Source of the DNA: Actinopolyspora erythraea
GTDB taxonomy: Bacteria; Actinomycetota; Actinomycetes; Mycobacteriales; Pseudonocardiaceae
Length of the DNA: 64,000 nt
Assembly (NCBI RefSeq): GCF_002263515.1
Contig: NZ_CP022752.1
Location: 3,286,001-3,350,000 of the forward strand
Reading direction: 5' to 3'
Positions 9,161 to 20,318 of the stretch are shown piece by piece. The translations under genes and the position numbers were made by a program. The notes beneath the pieces were generated by a model. The model was not told the origin of the DNA and searched no databases. It saw nothing but the letters and a program-made list of their open reading frames with translations. Numbering within the stretch: the stretch's first letter is position 1; each line of letters begins with the position of its first letter.

Positions 9161-10756
9161 TCAGAGCACGAAGGTGTCGGACCACAACTGCGTGGTACGT
9201 CCGGACAACGACTCCAGCAGGGCCGCCGCCTGCTCGTCGGTGAGAGAGGCGACGAAGTCGATGACGGCCCTGCCCCGGGCCATCCGTTCGAGCTGTTCGC
9301 GGTCGGGCGGGTGCGCTCCCGATGCCTCGGCGGTCGGAGCCAGCAGCGCGGCGTTCTCGCGCCGGACCGAGTCGAGCTCGGTGGCGGCGTGCTCGAACAG
9401 ATCACGCAACCGGTGCGGCAGCCGGGCGGACTCGCTGCGGTCGATCAGCCACTCGTCCAGCGCCTGCACCAGTTTGCTCAACAACCGGTCCTGACCGCGT
9501 TGGTGCAGCGCGAGATCGGGACGCTGCAGCACGAAACGCCGGTGCACGAACTTGAGGATCTGCACCTCGTGCCACTGCTCCGTGTCCAGCGTGACGTGCC
9601 CCGAACGAGTGGTCGGCTCGACATCGACCCGCACGCCGCGCACCAGTCGACGCGTCCAGGCCCCGGAGAACGCGGCGACGGCCTGCTCGGCCTGCTTGGA
9701 GCGGTCGAACGGTTGTTCCAGCAACTTGGTGACCAGGTCGGACTGCACCTTCTTGACGGCGCCCACGAAGGCCTCGTCGTCGGCTATCCAGGAGTCCTTG
9801 GCGTGCAGCCGTCTGCGCAACTCCTCCAGCGAGTAGCCGGGGGCCTCGGCCCGGCGCCGCAGCTCGGAATCGTCGAACCGGGCCAGCTCCGCGGACCTGC
9901 CGAGCCACTCGGTCAGCTCGGTGGACACGGTCGCGTGCTGCAGGATGCCGACGCGGTGGAAGTCCTCCAGATCGTGAATCGCGTAGGCGATGTCGTCGGC
10001 GGTGTCCATGACCGAGGCCTCGACGGTCTGCTGCCAGTCCGCCAGCACCTCCGTGAAGGGAGCCCGGCAGTCCAGCATGTCGTCGAGTTCTGTGACGTAG
10101 GCCGAGAACTTGGAGGCGCCCGTGCCTGGCGCGTCCTCCGGCTCCGAAGCACCGCGCGGTGGCAGGGAACGCGCGGACGGCTCCGGCGCCGCGAGCCGGG
10201 TCCAGGGGTACTTCAGCAGCGCCGCCCGCACGGCCGCGGTCAGGTCGAGGCCGTCCCCGCCACCGCCCCGCACATCGATGCTGCTGACGATGCGGAAGGT
10301 CTGCGCGTTGCCCTCGAATCCGTCGACCAGCCCGAAGCGCTGGCGCGCGATGCGGTCCAGCACCCGCTCACCCAGATGGCCGAACGGGGGATGTCCCAAG
10401 TCGTGCGCGAGACCGGCGCCCTCCACGACGTCGAGATCGCACCCGCCGAGCCGTGTCACCGCGAGGCGGGTGTCCGCGTCGTCCAGCAGGCTCTCCCCGA
10501 CAGCCCTGGCCACCTGGGCGACCTTGAGGCTGTGCGTCAACCTGTTGTGCAACAGCAGCCCGGACCCGCTGGGGCTGACGACCTGAGTTACCCCACCCAG
10601 ACGGGCGAAGAACGCCGACCCGGAGATACGGTCCCGATCGGCCCGGAACGGGCTGGCTGCCAGATCCGGTGGCTGGTGTGCGGGAGCGAGCTCGCCGGAG
10701 ACGCGCGAGTGGTGACCACGCCGCGCGGTTCGCCCGGATGGCGGCTGGAGTTCCAT
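9161..10756 (-). CDS. dgt: deoxyguanosinetriphosphate triphosphohydrolase-like HD protein
   Basis: dNTP triphosphohydrolase of 531 residues that releases tripolyphosphate from dNTPs and helps set nucleotide pools. HD metal site: R-L-THSLKV near residue 73 (His), HDLGHPPFGHLGE near 118 (His-Asp), EGNAQTFR near 150, and a distal Asp in DTADDIAYAIHDLED near 265. The protein is longer than the ~420-residue bacterial short form. ATG at 10756; TAGCGT at 10763-10768 lies six nt before it, the leaderless pattern. In actinobacteria dgt often precedes dnaG; that gene would have to lie elsewhere, since acVLRF1 follows here. Confidence 0.9.
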   Translation of the reverse strand: MELQPPSGRTARRGHHSRVSGELAPAHQPPDLAASPFRADRDRISGSAFFARLGGVTQVVSPSGSGLLLHNRLTHSLKVAQVARAVGESLLDDADTRLAVTRLGGCDLDVVEGAGLAHDLGHPPFGHLGERVLDRIARQRFGLVDGFEGNAQTFRIVSSIDVRGGGGDGLDLTAAVRAALLKYPWTRLAAPEPSARSLPPRGASEPEDAPGTGASKFSAYVTELDDMLDCRAPFTEVLADWQQTVEASVMDTADDIAYAIHDLEDFHRVGILQHATVSTELTEWLGRSAELARFDDSELRRRAEAPGYSLEELRRRLHAKDSWIADDEAFVGAVKKVQSDLVTKLLEQPFDRSKQAEQAVAAFSGAWTRRLVRGVRVDVEPTTRSGHVTLDTEQWHEVQILKFVHRRFVLQRPDLALHQRGQDRLLSKLVQALDEWLIDRSESARLPHRLRDLFEHAATELDSVRRENAALLAPTAEASGAHPPDREQLERMARGRAVIDFVASLTDEQAAALLESLSGRTTQLWSDTFVL

Positions 10757-10820
10757 GCCGCAACGCTATCGCGCCCACCGCCCGAACTCCTCGTAGGAAC
10801 CGCCGTGATCTGATGGCCGC

Positions 10821-12056
10821 ATGGCGGACGTGCTGGTGGTGGGGGGCGGCCCCGCCGGAAGAGGGATGGCGGCGGCCTGTGCCGACCTCGGATTGCGGGT
10901 CACGCTCGTCGACCCAGCACCGCGGCGTCGATGGCCGCACACCTACGCCTGCTGGCGCGCCGAGCTGCCCGCCGCCGTCGCGGAGAGCGCCGTCGCCAGT
11001 ACCGCGACGCGAACGACCGCCGTGGGGACGCGACCGCACCCGCTGCACGGTGAGTACTGCGTGCTGGACAACTCCGCGCTACACCGGCTGCTGCACCGGG
11101 ACGGGATCCGCGAGGTCGCCGGAACCGTGGTCGAGGTGGAGCACGGCACCACTCGGCGCACGGTGCGGCTGCGGGAGGGAGGCGAACTGAGCGCGGCGGT
11201 GCTGGTGGACGCCTCGGGAAGCAACCGGGTGATCTCGGGCGGACGCCCCGAACGGGTGGCCAGCGAGCAGACGGCCGTGGGGGTGGCGGTACCGAGCGAA
11301 CACGCGGAACCGCTGGTCCCCGCGGGACACGGCGTTTTCATGGACTGGCGCCCCACCCAGCCGGACGAGGAGTCGTGGCCGAGTTTCCTCTACGCCGTTC
11401 CCCTGCCGGGAGGTCGGACCCTGCTGGAGGAGACCGCCCTGGCACGGCGGCCGGGACTGCCGTTGGCGACGCTGCGGAGACGTCTCCGGGCGCGACTGCG
11501 GACGGCGGGAGTGACGATTCCCGAGGCGGGTCCCGAGGAACGGGTGCGGTTCCCGTTGGACGACCCCCTCCCCGAACGACGGCGCACCGAACCGTTCGGC
11601 ACCGTTCCGTTCGGCGCCGCCGCCGGACTGATACACCCGACCACGGGTTTCAGCGTCGCCGGCGTGCTGCGGTCGGCTCCGCTGGTGGCCGCCGCGTTGA
11701 GCGACGGGCTGGAGCAAGACCCCGTCACGGCTGCGCGCGACGCGCGGTCGGTGCTGTGGCCACTGTCGGCGCTGACCACGCGGCAGCTGCGGCTGCGCGC
11801 CGCCGAGGGGCTGCTCGCGATGCCCCCGCGCGTGGTGCCCGAGTTCTTCGACGTGTTCTTCGACATGCCGCTCCCACAGCGGCGGGCGTTCCTGTCACCG
11901 TCGGCCTCGCCCCGGGACTGCGGCGGTGCCATGTCGGAGCTGTTCCGCCGGGCTCCCTGGTGGTTGCGCCGACGGCTGGTCGTCGGCGGCCTGGTGGGCC
12001 CCGTTTCCCGACACGACGGGGAGCGGGAACGGCCCGTCCACCACGGGAGCGAGTAG
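10821..12056 (+). CDS. lycopene beta-cyclase (CrtL/LCY type flavoprotein)
   Basis: A 411-residue FAD/NAD(P)-binding cyclase that forms the ionone rings of beta-carotene from lycopene. Dinucleotide fold at the N-terminus: VLVVGGGPAGRGMAAA. Cyclase signatures: LLEETALARRPG near 200 (the acidic E-E-T/S motif), and AAGLIHPTTGFSVAGVLRSAP near 275, the conserved 'hPxTGYS' region. No other carotenoid gene (crtE, crtB, crtI) lies in the window, so it is separated from its pathway, or is a stand-alone cyclase-like reductase. It has no clear Shine-Dalgarno before the ATG at 10821 and is divergent from dgt. Confidence 0.8.
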   Translation: MADVLVVGGGPAGRGMAAACADLGLRVTLVDPAPRRRWPHTYACWRAELPAAVAESAVASTATRTTAVGTRPHPLHGEYCVLDNSALHRLLHRDGIREVAGTVVEVEHGTTRRTVRLREGGELSAAVLVDASGSNRVISGGRPERVASEQTAVGVAVPSEHAEPLVPAGHGVFMDWRPTQPDEESWPSFLYAVPLPGGRTLLEETALARRPGLPLATLRRRLRARLRTAGVTIPEAGPEERVRFPLDDPLPERRRTEPFGTVPFGAAAGLIHPTTGFSVAGVLRSAPLVAAALSDGLEQDPVTAARDARSVLWPLSALTTRQLRLRAAEGLLAMPPRVVPEFFDVFFDMPLPQRRAFLSPSASPRDCGGAMSELFRRAPWWLRRRLVVGGLVGPVSRHDGERERPVHHGSE

Positions 12057-12274
12057 GACGGGGCCGAACAGCGGAGCACATCCGAACGACACCCCGCTAC
12101 GGTGAACGGAAGACCGCCCGTGTCGAGCCGCGGTCACCGTGTTGTGCCGGTTACCACATTCTCAGCTCACGATTGCTGCCGCGGCACGAGCGAGCGCGCT
12201 ATGTTGTCGAAAGACGACAGGCAGGAGCGTTGATATGACGGTGAACAGCTGGTGAACAGGCTCGCTGAGACGAC

Positions 12275-14068
12275 ATGAACCCCGGCAGTATCGATCACGT
12301 GCTTGGACCGGCCAACGATGTGCGATTCGCCTTCCAGCCGCTGATCAACATCCGCACGGGAGCGGTGGTCGCCGTGGAGGCGCTCGCCCGCCCCGCCGAC
12401 GGACACATCACGGAATTCTTCCGCGAAGCCGCCCGCCAGAAGCGCGTCGGAGAACTGGACGTGGACCTGGCCGTCTCCGCCGTGGACCGGGCGAGCGAGC
12501 AGCAGTCGTTACTGCCGCTGCACCTGAACCTCTTCGGCGGAACCGTCACGCACGAACCGCAACGGTTGGGCGCGCTGCACGACAAACTCGCCGAAGTGGG
12601 ACGCCGCGCCCCGGAGATCACCCTCGAACTGGCCCCGCCGTTCGCCCGCCTCGACCGGCGGAAACTGCGTTCGGAAGTGGCGAACCTGCGATCGCACGGC
12701 TACCGGGTCGCGGTGGACGGGGTCGGGGAGGGCGACGTGCCGCTGACCCTGCTCGCCGACCTGGCCCCGGACGCGATCAAACTCGACCGGGACGTCATCG
12801 AGGGTCTGCCCGAGGACCAGGGCCACGCCGCGCTGCTGGACTCGCTGCAGCGACTGTGCAACTCGACCGGGGCCATCCTGATCGCCGAGGGGCTGGAACG
12901 GCGAGAACAGCTCAAGGCGCTGCGCGAAGCGGGCGTGCGCGTGGTCCAGGGCAACCTGCTGGCCCCCGCCGCACGCCGCCCACCGACCTCGCTGCAGATC
13001 GCCGAAGCGGTCCCCGAGACCGACGAGCCCTACAGCGGCTCGGTACCGACCCCCTCGGGACCCCGAGTCACGGAGTTCCTGTCCCCCGCGACGATGCTCT
13101 CCCGCGACGCCACGGCGGACTCGGTGCGCAGCGTACTGGCCGATCACCCCGAGGTCAGCGGAGTCGTGCTCGTCGACGAGCACAACCGCCCCGAGTACTC
13201 CATCGACCGCAACCGGTTCCTGCTCGCGGTCACCGGACCGTACGGGCACGCGCTGCACGCGCAACGGCCGGCGGCTCGGCTGGCCGACGAACCACGGGTG
13301 GTGACCACGGCCACCACGGCCATGGAAGCCCTGACACTGGTCAGCGGGGCCGACCACACCAGGGTGCACGACGACGCGATCGTGGTGGACGAGGCCGGCA
13401 GGTGCCTCGGAACCGTGCGGGCGGTGCACCTGATCCGGGGTATGGCGGAGTTCAAGGCGGAACAGGCCGCGTCGCTGAACCCGCTCACCCGGCTGCCCGG
13501 CAGCGACGCGATCCAGCGCGACGTCGACGGCCGCATAGCCGCGGGCGAGGTGTTCGCCCTGAGCTGGTTGGACATCGACGGTTTCAAGACCGTCAACGAC
13601 AGCGCGGGGTTCTCCGCAGGGGACGAGCTGATCCGCTCGGTCGGCAGGAGCCTCACCGACGCGGCGACCTCACTGGGGTCGGTGCGCGTGGGGCACGTCG
13701 GTGGTGACGACTTCCTGCTCGTCGCCGATCTGGACGATCTGGTGAACCTCGCGGAGATGGTGCTGGACCCGCCCCGCCGCGCCGGGGGCATCGACGTCAG
13801 CCTCTCCCTGTCGACGCTGGTGTGCACGCAGAGCGGCACCACCTCGTACCAGGACGTCTCGCGGATGCTCGTTCCGTTGAAAAAGCACGCGAAATCGCTG
13901 CGGGGCTCCAGCTGGGTGATGTCGCGGATCGGCTCGGACCGGGTCGACGTGCTGCGCGGTTCACCCGGTGACATCCCCCCGCAGGGAGACCCCGGGTTTC
14001 CCACCCGTGACCCCGATCCGCCGGGCGCTGCCGGGGAGCCCGGGGCACGTCACAGCGAGGGCCGGTGA
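12275..14068 (+). CDS. EAL-CBS-like-GGDEF cyclic-di-GMP signalling protein
   Basis: A 597-residue cytosolic protein, domain order EAL (about 18-245), a CBS-like middle (about 265-395), GGDEF (about 400-555), then a Pro/Gly-rich tail. GGDEF looks active: WLDIDGFKTVND, and GGDDF as the catalytic motif, without an RxxD inhibitory site five residues before it. The EAL domain keeps VEALARP, the Asn of HLNLF, Lys of IKLDRDV, Glu of IAEGLE and Gln of VQGN, but the metal-binding DD pair is D-G (VAVDGVGEG) and the ExxE motif is ELAP, so phosphodiesterase activity is doubtful and the domain may only sense c-di-GMP. The upstream region has a six-codon mini-ORF. Its stop overlaps the next start (GTGA). 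Confidence 0.88.
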   Translation: MNPGSIDHVLGPANDVRFAFQPLINIRTGAVVAVEALARPADGHITEFFREAARQKRVGELDVDLAVSAVDRASEQQSLLPLHLNLFGGTVTHEPQRLGALHDKLAEVGRRAPEITLELAPPFARLDRRKLRSEVANLRSHGYRVAVDGVGEGDVPLTLLADLAPDAIKLDRDVIEGLPEDQGHAALLDSLQRLCNSTGAILIAEGLERREQLKALREAGVRVVQGNLLAPAARRPPTSLQIAEAVPETDEPYSGSVPTPSGPRVTEFLSPATMLSRDATADSVRSVLADHPEVSGVVLVDEHNRPEYSIDRNRFLLAVTGPYGHALHAQRPAARLADEPRVVTTATTAMEALTLVSGADHTRVHDDAIVVDEAGRCLGTVRAVHLIRGMAEFKAEQAASLNPLTRLPGSDAIQRDVDGRIAAGEVFALSWLDIDGFKTVNDSAGFSAGDELIRSVGRSLTDAATSLGSVRVGHVGGDDFLLVADLDDLVNLAEMVLDPPRRAGGIDVSLSLSTLVCTQSGTTSYQDVSRMLVPLKKHAKSLRGSSWVMSRIGSDRVDVLRGSPGDIPPQGDPGFPTRDPDPPGAAGEPGARHSEGR

Positions 14069-14319
14069 TCACCACCGCTCGGGGCGCGGTCGGCGCGGCG
14101 GTCGGAGGGACAACGGGACCGCTGCCGTCCGGTCAGCTCATCGAAACCGAACGGGTGGGGAACGTGACCCTGACGTTCCTGCTCGGTGCCGCCGTGATGC
14201 TGCTCGGTGGCCTGGCCGAACTGGTCCTCGGAGTGCGCGCCGAACGCGCCGGCCCGGAGAACCTGGCCAGGCCGCTCACCACCCACGAGGCGGAAGAGAT
14301 CGGCTCCGCCGTCCGGTAG
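14065..14319 (+). CDS. small one-TM membrane protein, possible remnant of an MFS transporter C-terminus
   Basis: An 84-residue protein starting with GTG inside the stop of the c-di-GMP gene (4-nt overlap), so translation is coupled. One strong hydrophobic helix (VTLTFLLGAAVMLLGGLAEL) is followed by a short charged tail: GVRAERAGPENLARPL then TTHEAEE. A tail of the form G-V-x-A-E-x-x-x-L-E-D-I-A-x-P-L is, from memory, found at the end of some actinobacterial MFS transporters, so this could be a detached fragment rather than a functional partner. It could equally be a real small membrane adaptor of the c-di-GMP protein. Confidence 0.5.
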   Translation: MITTARGAVGAAVGGTTGPLPSGQLIETERVGNVTLTFLLGAAVMLLGGLAELVLGVRAERAGPENLARPLTTHEAEEIGSAVR

Positions 14320-14326
14320 GACTTCG

Positions 14327-14375
14327 CCGTCCCGGCCTGCCCGGCCGCTCACCGGGCGGGCAGGCCCCGGGACGG
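14327..14375. terminator. strong hairpin between convergent small membrane gene and sufT
   Basis: Arms 14327-14343 and 14357-14375 pair over 17 bp with one 2-nt bulge (CCGTCCCGG..CCTGCCCG against its complement). It begins 8 nt after the plus-strand stop and serves as the natural end for that operon; it may also stop transcripts from the suf side. Confidence 0.65.
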
Positions 14376-14549
14376 CCGCGGGGGCAGGCCGGAGCGCTGT
14401 CCGCCACGGGCCGACCAACCGAGAAGGGACGCCGGTCCACGGGTCGGATCCCGTGGGCCAGCGCCCCTCGTGCCTCGTCCCGATCGCGTTTCGGTCGCGG
14501 AGTCACCGCCGCGAACGGCCGGGCCCCGAACACGCCCGGTGCCGGAGCC

Positions 14550-14981
14550 TCACAACGTGAAGCCCAGCGCCCTGAGCTGCTCACGTCCCTCTTCGGTGAT
14601 CTTTTCCGGACCCCACGGCGGGATCCAAACCCAGTTGATCCGGAAGTCGTTGACCAGGCCACCGTTCGGTCCGCCGGTCAGCACCGAACGAGCCTGCTCC
14701 TCGATGACGTCGGTGAGCGGGCACGCGGGCGAGGTCAACGTCATGTCGATCGAAGCCGAGTTGTCCTGCTCGACCTGCACACCGTAAACCAGGCCGAGGT
14801 CGACCACGTTGATTCCCAACTCGGGGTCGACCACATCGCGCATGGCCTCCTCGACGTCCTCCACCGCCGCGAGTTCGGCCGAAGCGGCCGGGGGTTCGGG
14901 CATGCCCTCCGCCCCACGCACCACTTCGGCACTCCCGTCGGAGGAGGTCTGGTCCTTCGTCTGGTTCTCGGTACTGGTCAT
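14550..14981 (-). CDS. sufT: SufT-type metal-sulfur cluster assembly factor (DUF59/MIP18)
   Basis: A 143-residue DUF59 protein that helps mature or transfer Fe-S clusters. Core: DVEEAMRDVVDPELGINVVD then LGLVYGV (near 42-68) and MTLTSPACPLTDVIEEQ (near 78-95) with the conserved reactive Cys, ending in NWVWIPPWGPEKITEEG. About 40 N-terminal residues are low-complexity and acidic, longer than the core family. Last gene of the suf operon; its ATG overlaps the sufU stop (ATGA), giving translational coupling. Counterpart of Rv1466. Confidence 0.92.
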   Translation of the reverse strand: MTSTENQTKDQTSSDGSAEVVRGAEGMPEPPAASAELAAVEDVEEAMRDVVDPELGINVVDLGLVYGVQVEQDNSASIDMTLTSPACPLTDVIEEQARSVLTGGPNGGLVNDFRINWVWIPPWGPEKITEEGREQLRALGFTL

Positions 14982-15445
14982 GACGCTCCCACCTCATCGA
15001 CAACACGCGATACGGCGTCCCGGAAAGCCATCCACCCCAGCAGAGCGCACTTGACCCGCATCGGGTACCTGGCGACTCCCGCGAAGGCGACTCCGTCCTC
15101 CAGGACGTCCTCGTCGGGTTCGACCTGGCCACGGCCTTCCATCAACTCGGTGAAGGCCGCCTGCTTGTCCAGCGCTTCCCGCAACGGACGGTCCACCACC
15201 AGGTCGGTCAGCACCGAGGTGGCAGCCTGACTGATCGAGCAGCCCTGCCCGGCGTAGGAGACGTCCGCCACGGTCGCCTCCGTACCACTGCCGACCAACC
15301 GGACCCGCAGCGTCACCTCGTCACCACAGGTCGGGTTGACCTGGAACGACTCGGCGTCGAACGGCTCCCGCAGGCCGTGCCGGTGCGGATTCCGGTAGTG
15401 GTCCAGGATGATCTCCTGGTACATCTGTTCGAGCTGCATCACCAC
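14978..15445 (-). CDS. sufU: Fe-S cluster scaffold / sulfur acceptor SufU
   Basis: SufU of 155 residues: zinc-dependent acceptor of sulfur from SufS. The zinc ligands are in NPTCGDEV (Cys, Asp), GQGCSISQ (Cys) and RVKCALLGW (Cys). Starts four nt after the sufS stop; ATG at 15445, with another in-frame ATG two codons later (MQLEQMYQE) that gives the more usual N-terminus. Counterpart of Rv1465. Confidence 0.95.
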   Translation of the reverse strand: MVMQLEQMYQEIILDHYRNPHRHGLREPFDAESFQVNPTCGDEVTLRVRLVGSGTEATVADVSYAGQGCSISQAATSVLTDLVVDRPLREALDKQAAFTELMEGRGQVEPDEDVLEDGVAFAGVARYPMRVKCALLGWMAFRDAVSRVVDEVGAS

Positions 15446-15449
15446 ATCC

Positions 15450-17560
<2,111 letters not shown>

Positions 17561-17630
17561 CGTGTTCGTCTTCTCCAGGTGTTCGCGCGAAAAGCTGTGT
17601 CGTGACGCCGCGTCAGCGGCGGGGGCGGGC

Positions 17631-17655
17631 GGCCGAAACGTCGGACGTTTCGGCC
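17631..17655 (-). promoter_or_regulatory. perfect palindrome in the sufD-sufC intergenic space
   Basis: GGCCGAAACGTC (17631-17642), one base, then GACGTTTCGGCC (17644-17655). In RNA this gives a hairpin 10 nt after the sufD stop. It has no U-tract and lies between genes that must both be made, so partial termination, RNA processing, or protection of the upstream sufR-B-D message is more likely than full termination. Confidence 0.55.
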
Positions 17656-17664
17656 GTGGCCGGC

Positions 17665-18858
17665 TTATTCTCCGGCCGCCGCCAGTTCCTTGTCGATCGC
17701 GGCCTCCAGCCGCTCGCGGACCTCGTCGACCGTGATCTTCTGCAGGATCTCGCCGAAGAACCCGCGTACCACCAGCCTGCGCGCCTGGTCGTAGGGGATC
17801 CCCCTGGCCTGCAGGTAGAACAGCTGCTCGTCGTCGAAGCGCCCGATCGCGCTGGCGTGCCCGGCACCAGCGATCTCGCCGGTCTCGATCTCCAGGTTGG
17901 GGACCGAGTCGGCACGTGCCCCCTCGGTGAGCACCAGGTTGCGGTTCAGCTCGAACGTCTCGGTGCCTTCGGCCCTCGCCTGGATCAGCACGTCACCGAT
18001 CCAGACCGAACGTGCCGAATCACCCTGCAGCGCCCCCTTGTAAGTGACGTTGCTGCGGCAGTTCGGCTGCGCGTGGTCCATCAGCAGCCGGTGTTCCAGG
18101 TGCTGGCCACGGTCGGCGAAGTACACCCCCAGCACGTCGGCGTCGCCGCCGCGGTCGCCGAAGGTGACCTTGGTGTTGACCCGCACGAGGTCACCGCCGA
18201 GCGAGGCCGCGAAGTGGCGGAACACCGCGTCCTTGCCGAGGTGGACGTGCTCGGAGGACACCTGGGTGGCGTCGTCGGCGAAGTCGTGAATGGTGATCAC
18301 CGACAGCCGCGCCGAGTCCTCGGCGATCATCTCGACGTTGTCACCGATGATCCCGGAACCGCGGTAGTCCAGCACGACCACGGCCTCGGACAGCGGTTCG
18401 GCACGGACCTGCAGGTGACCGTAGGCGGTCTGGTCCTGCCCCGGCCCGTGGACCGTGACGGTGACCGGCTCCGCGGCCTGCGTGTCCTTCGGGATGGTCA
18501 CCACGGTCGCCTCGGTGAACGAGCTCCACGCCTGGGCGGCGATCCGGTCGGCGGGAGCTCCTGCCGTGCCCAGCCGCTCGTCGGAGCGGTCCACGGTCTC
18601 CACCTTCGCGGCGGAGTCACCGGTGACCTCCACCTCCAGCGAGCCGGTGGCCGAGGCCGAGCCGTCGTGCAGCCCGCGCAGACGCTTCATCGGCGTGAAG
18701 CGCCAGTCCTCCTCCCGGCCGCCGGGCACCTCGAAGGCCCGCACGTCGTAGGAGGTGAAGCGGTGCCCGCGAGAACTCCGCGGCGGTACCGCGGAGTTCT
18801 GCGCGCCGCTCTCGTCGAGGCCGTTCCGGCCGGACGTTTCGAGAGTCGACTCCGTCAT
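17665..18858 (-). CDS. sufD: Fe-S assembly scaffold SufD
   Basis: SufD, 397 residues, partner of SufB and SufC. Recognised by EVPGGREEDWRFTPMKRLRG near 45 and the beta-helix core, ending in the shared SufB/D motif FDDEQLFYLQARGIPYDQAR near 340 and RGFFGEILQKI. The ATG at 18858 overlaps the sufB stop by one base (TGATG). An upstream extension of the same frame only shadows sufB. Counterpart of Rv1462. Confidence 0.95.
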   Translation of the reverse strand: MTESTLETSGRNGLDESGAQNSAVPPRSSRGHRFTSYDVRAFEVPGGREEDWRFTPMKRLRGLHDGSASATGSLEVEVTGDSAAKVETVDRSDERLGTAGAPADRIAAQAWSSFTEATVVTIPKDTQAAEPVTVTVHGPGQDQTAYGHLQVRAEPLSEAVVVLDYRGSGIIGDNVEMIAEDSARLSVITIHDFADDATQVSSEHVHLGKDAVFRHFAASLGGDLVRVNTKVTFGDRGGDADVLGVYFADRGQHLEHRLLMDHAQPNCRSNVTYKGALQGDSARSVWIGDVLIQARAEGTETFELNRNLVLTEGARADSVPNLEIETGEIAGAGHASAIGRFDDEQLFYLQARGIPYDQARRLVVRGFFGEILQKITVDEVRERLEAAIDKELAAAGE

Positions 18859-20318
18859 CAGCCGACGGCCCCTTCCATTTGCAGCTCGATCAGACGGTTC
18901 AGTTCCAGTGCGTACTCCATGGGGAGTTCGCGGGCGATCGGTTCCACGAACCCGCGCACCACCATGGCCATCGCCTCGTCCTCGGTCAGTCCCCGCTGCA
19001 TCAGGTAGAACAGCTGGTCGTCGCTGACCTTGGAGACGGTGGCCTCGTGGCCCATGGTCACGTCGTCGACGCGGACGTCCACGTACGGGTATGTGTCCGA
19101 CTGGCTGATGTTGTCCACCAGCAGGGCGTCGCACTTGACGTTGGACGCGGAGTGGTTGGCCCGCTTGGCGACCTTGACCAAACCGCGGTAGGAGGTACGC
19201 CCGCCACCGCGCGCGATCGACTTGGAGACGATCGACGAGGAGGTGTGCGGCGCCATGTGCTCCATCTTCGCGCCGGCGTCCTGGTGCTGGTTCTCACCGG
19301 CGAAGGCCACCGAGAGCACCTCGCCCTTGGCGTGCTCGCCCATCAGGAACACCGACGGGTACTTCATGGTCACCTTGGAGCCGAGGTTGCCGTCGACCCA
19401 CTCCATGGTGGCGCCCTCTTCGGCCTTGGCACGCTTGGTGACCAGGTTGTACACGTTGTTGGACCAGTTCTGGATGGTCGTGTAGCGGCAACGGGCGTTG
19501 CGCTTGACCACGATCTCCACCACGGCCGAGTGCAGCGAGTCGGTGGAGTAGATCGGGGCGGTGCAGCCCTCGACGTAGTGCACGTAGGCACCCTCGTCGA
19601 CCACGATCAGGGTGCGCTCGAACTGACCCATGTTCTCGGTGTTGATCCGGAAGTAGGCCTGCAGCGGGATGTCGACGTGCACGCCCTTGGGGACGTAGAT
19701 GAACGAGCCGCCGGACCACACCGCGGTGTTGAGCGCGGAGAACTTGTTGTCACCGGCCGGGATGACCGAGCCGAAGTACTCCTCGAAGATCTCGGGGTGC
19801 TCCCGCAGAGCGGTGTCGGTGTCCAGGAACTTGACACCCTTCTCCTCGAGGTCCTCGCGGATCTTGTGGTAGACCACCTCGGACTCGTACTGCGCGGCGA
19901 CACCGGCCACCAGACGCTGCTTCTCCGCTTCGGGGATCCCCAGCCTGTCGTAGGTGTTCTTGATGTCCTCGGGCAGGTCGTCCCAGGTCTGGGCCTGCTC
20001 CTCGGTGGAGCGCACGAAGTACTTGATGTTGTCGAAGTCGATCTCCGAGAGATCGGCGCCCCAGGCCGGCGTCGGCTTGCGCTCGAACAGGCCGAGCGCC
20101 TTCAGCCGCGCCTGCAGCATCCAGTCGGGTTCGCCCTTCCTCTCCGAGATCTCGCGGACGACGTCCTCGTTGAGGCCGCGTTGCGCGTTCGCGCCCGCGA
20201 CGTCCGGATCCGCCCAGCCGTACTCGTAATTACCGAGCGTGGCCAGCGTCTCTTCCTGGGACATTGGTTCGGAACTGGGCACCGTGGTGGGTGTGCGCTG
20301 CTCCGCAGCGGCAGTCAT
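18858..20318 (-). CDS. sufB: Fe-S assembly scaffold SufB
   Basis: SufB, 486 residues, the main scaffold on which clusters form. Conserved stretches: [14 protein letters not shown] near 270, GCTAP with the scaffold Cys, [16 protein letters not shown] near 295, and [19 protein letters not shown] near 440. Unlike M. tuberculosis SufB (Rv1461), which from memory is interrupted by an intein, this gene is continuous. Its ATG overlaps the sufR stop (4 nt). Confidence 0.96.
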   Translation of the reverse strand: MTAAAEQRTPTTVPSSEPMSQEETLATLGNYEYGWADPDVAGANAQRGLNEDVVREISERKGEPDWMLQARLKALGLFERKPTPAWGADLSEIDFDNIKYFVRSTEEQAQTWDDLPEDIKNTYDRLGIPEAEKQRLVAGVAAQYESEVVYHKIREDLEEKGVKFLDTDTALREHPEIFEEYFGSVIPAGDNKFSALNTAVWSGGSFIYVPKGVHVDIPLQAYFRINTENMGQFERTLIVVDEGAYVHYVEGCTAPIYSTDSLHSAVVEIVVKRNARCRYTTIQNWSNNVYNLVTKRAKAEEGATMEWVDGNLGSKVTMKYPSVFLMGEHAKGEVLSVAFAGENQHQDAGAKMEHMAPHTSSSIVSKSIARGGGRTSYRGLVKVAKRANHSASNVKCDALLVDNISQSDTYPYVDVRVDDVTMGHEATVSKVSDDQLFYLMQRGLTEDEAMAMVVRGFVEPIARELPMEYALELNRLIELQMEGAVG

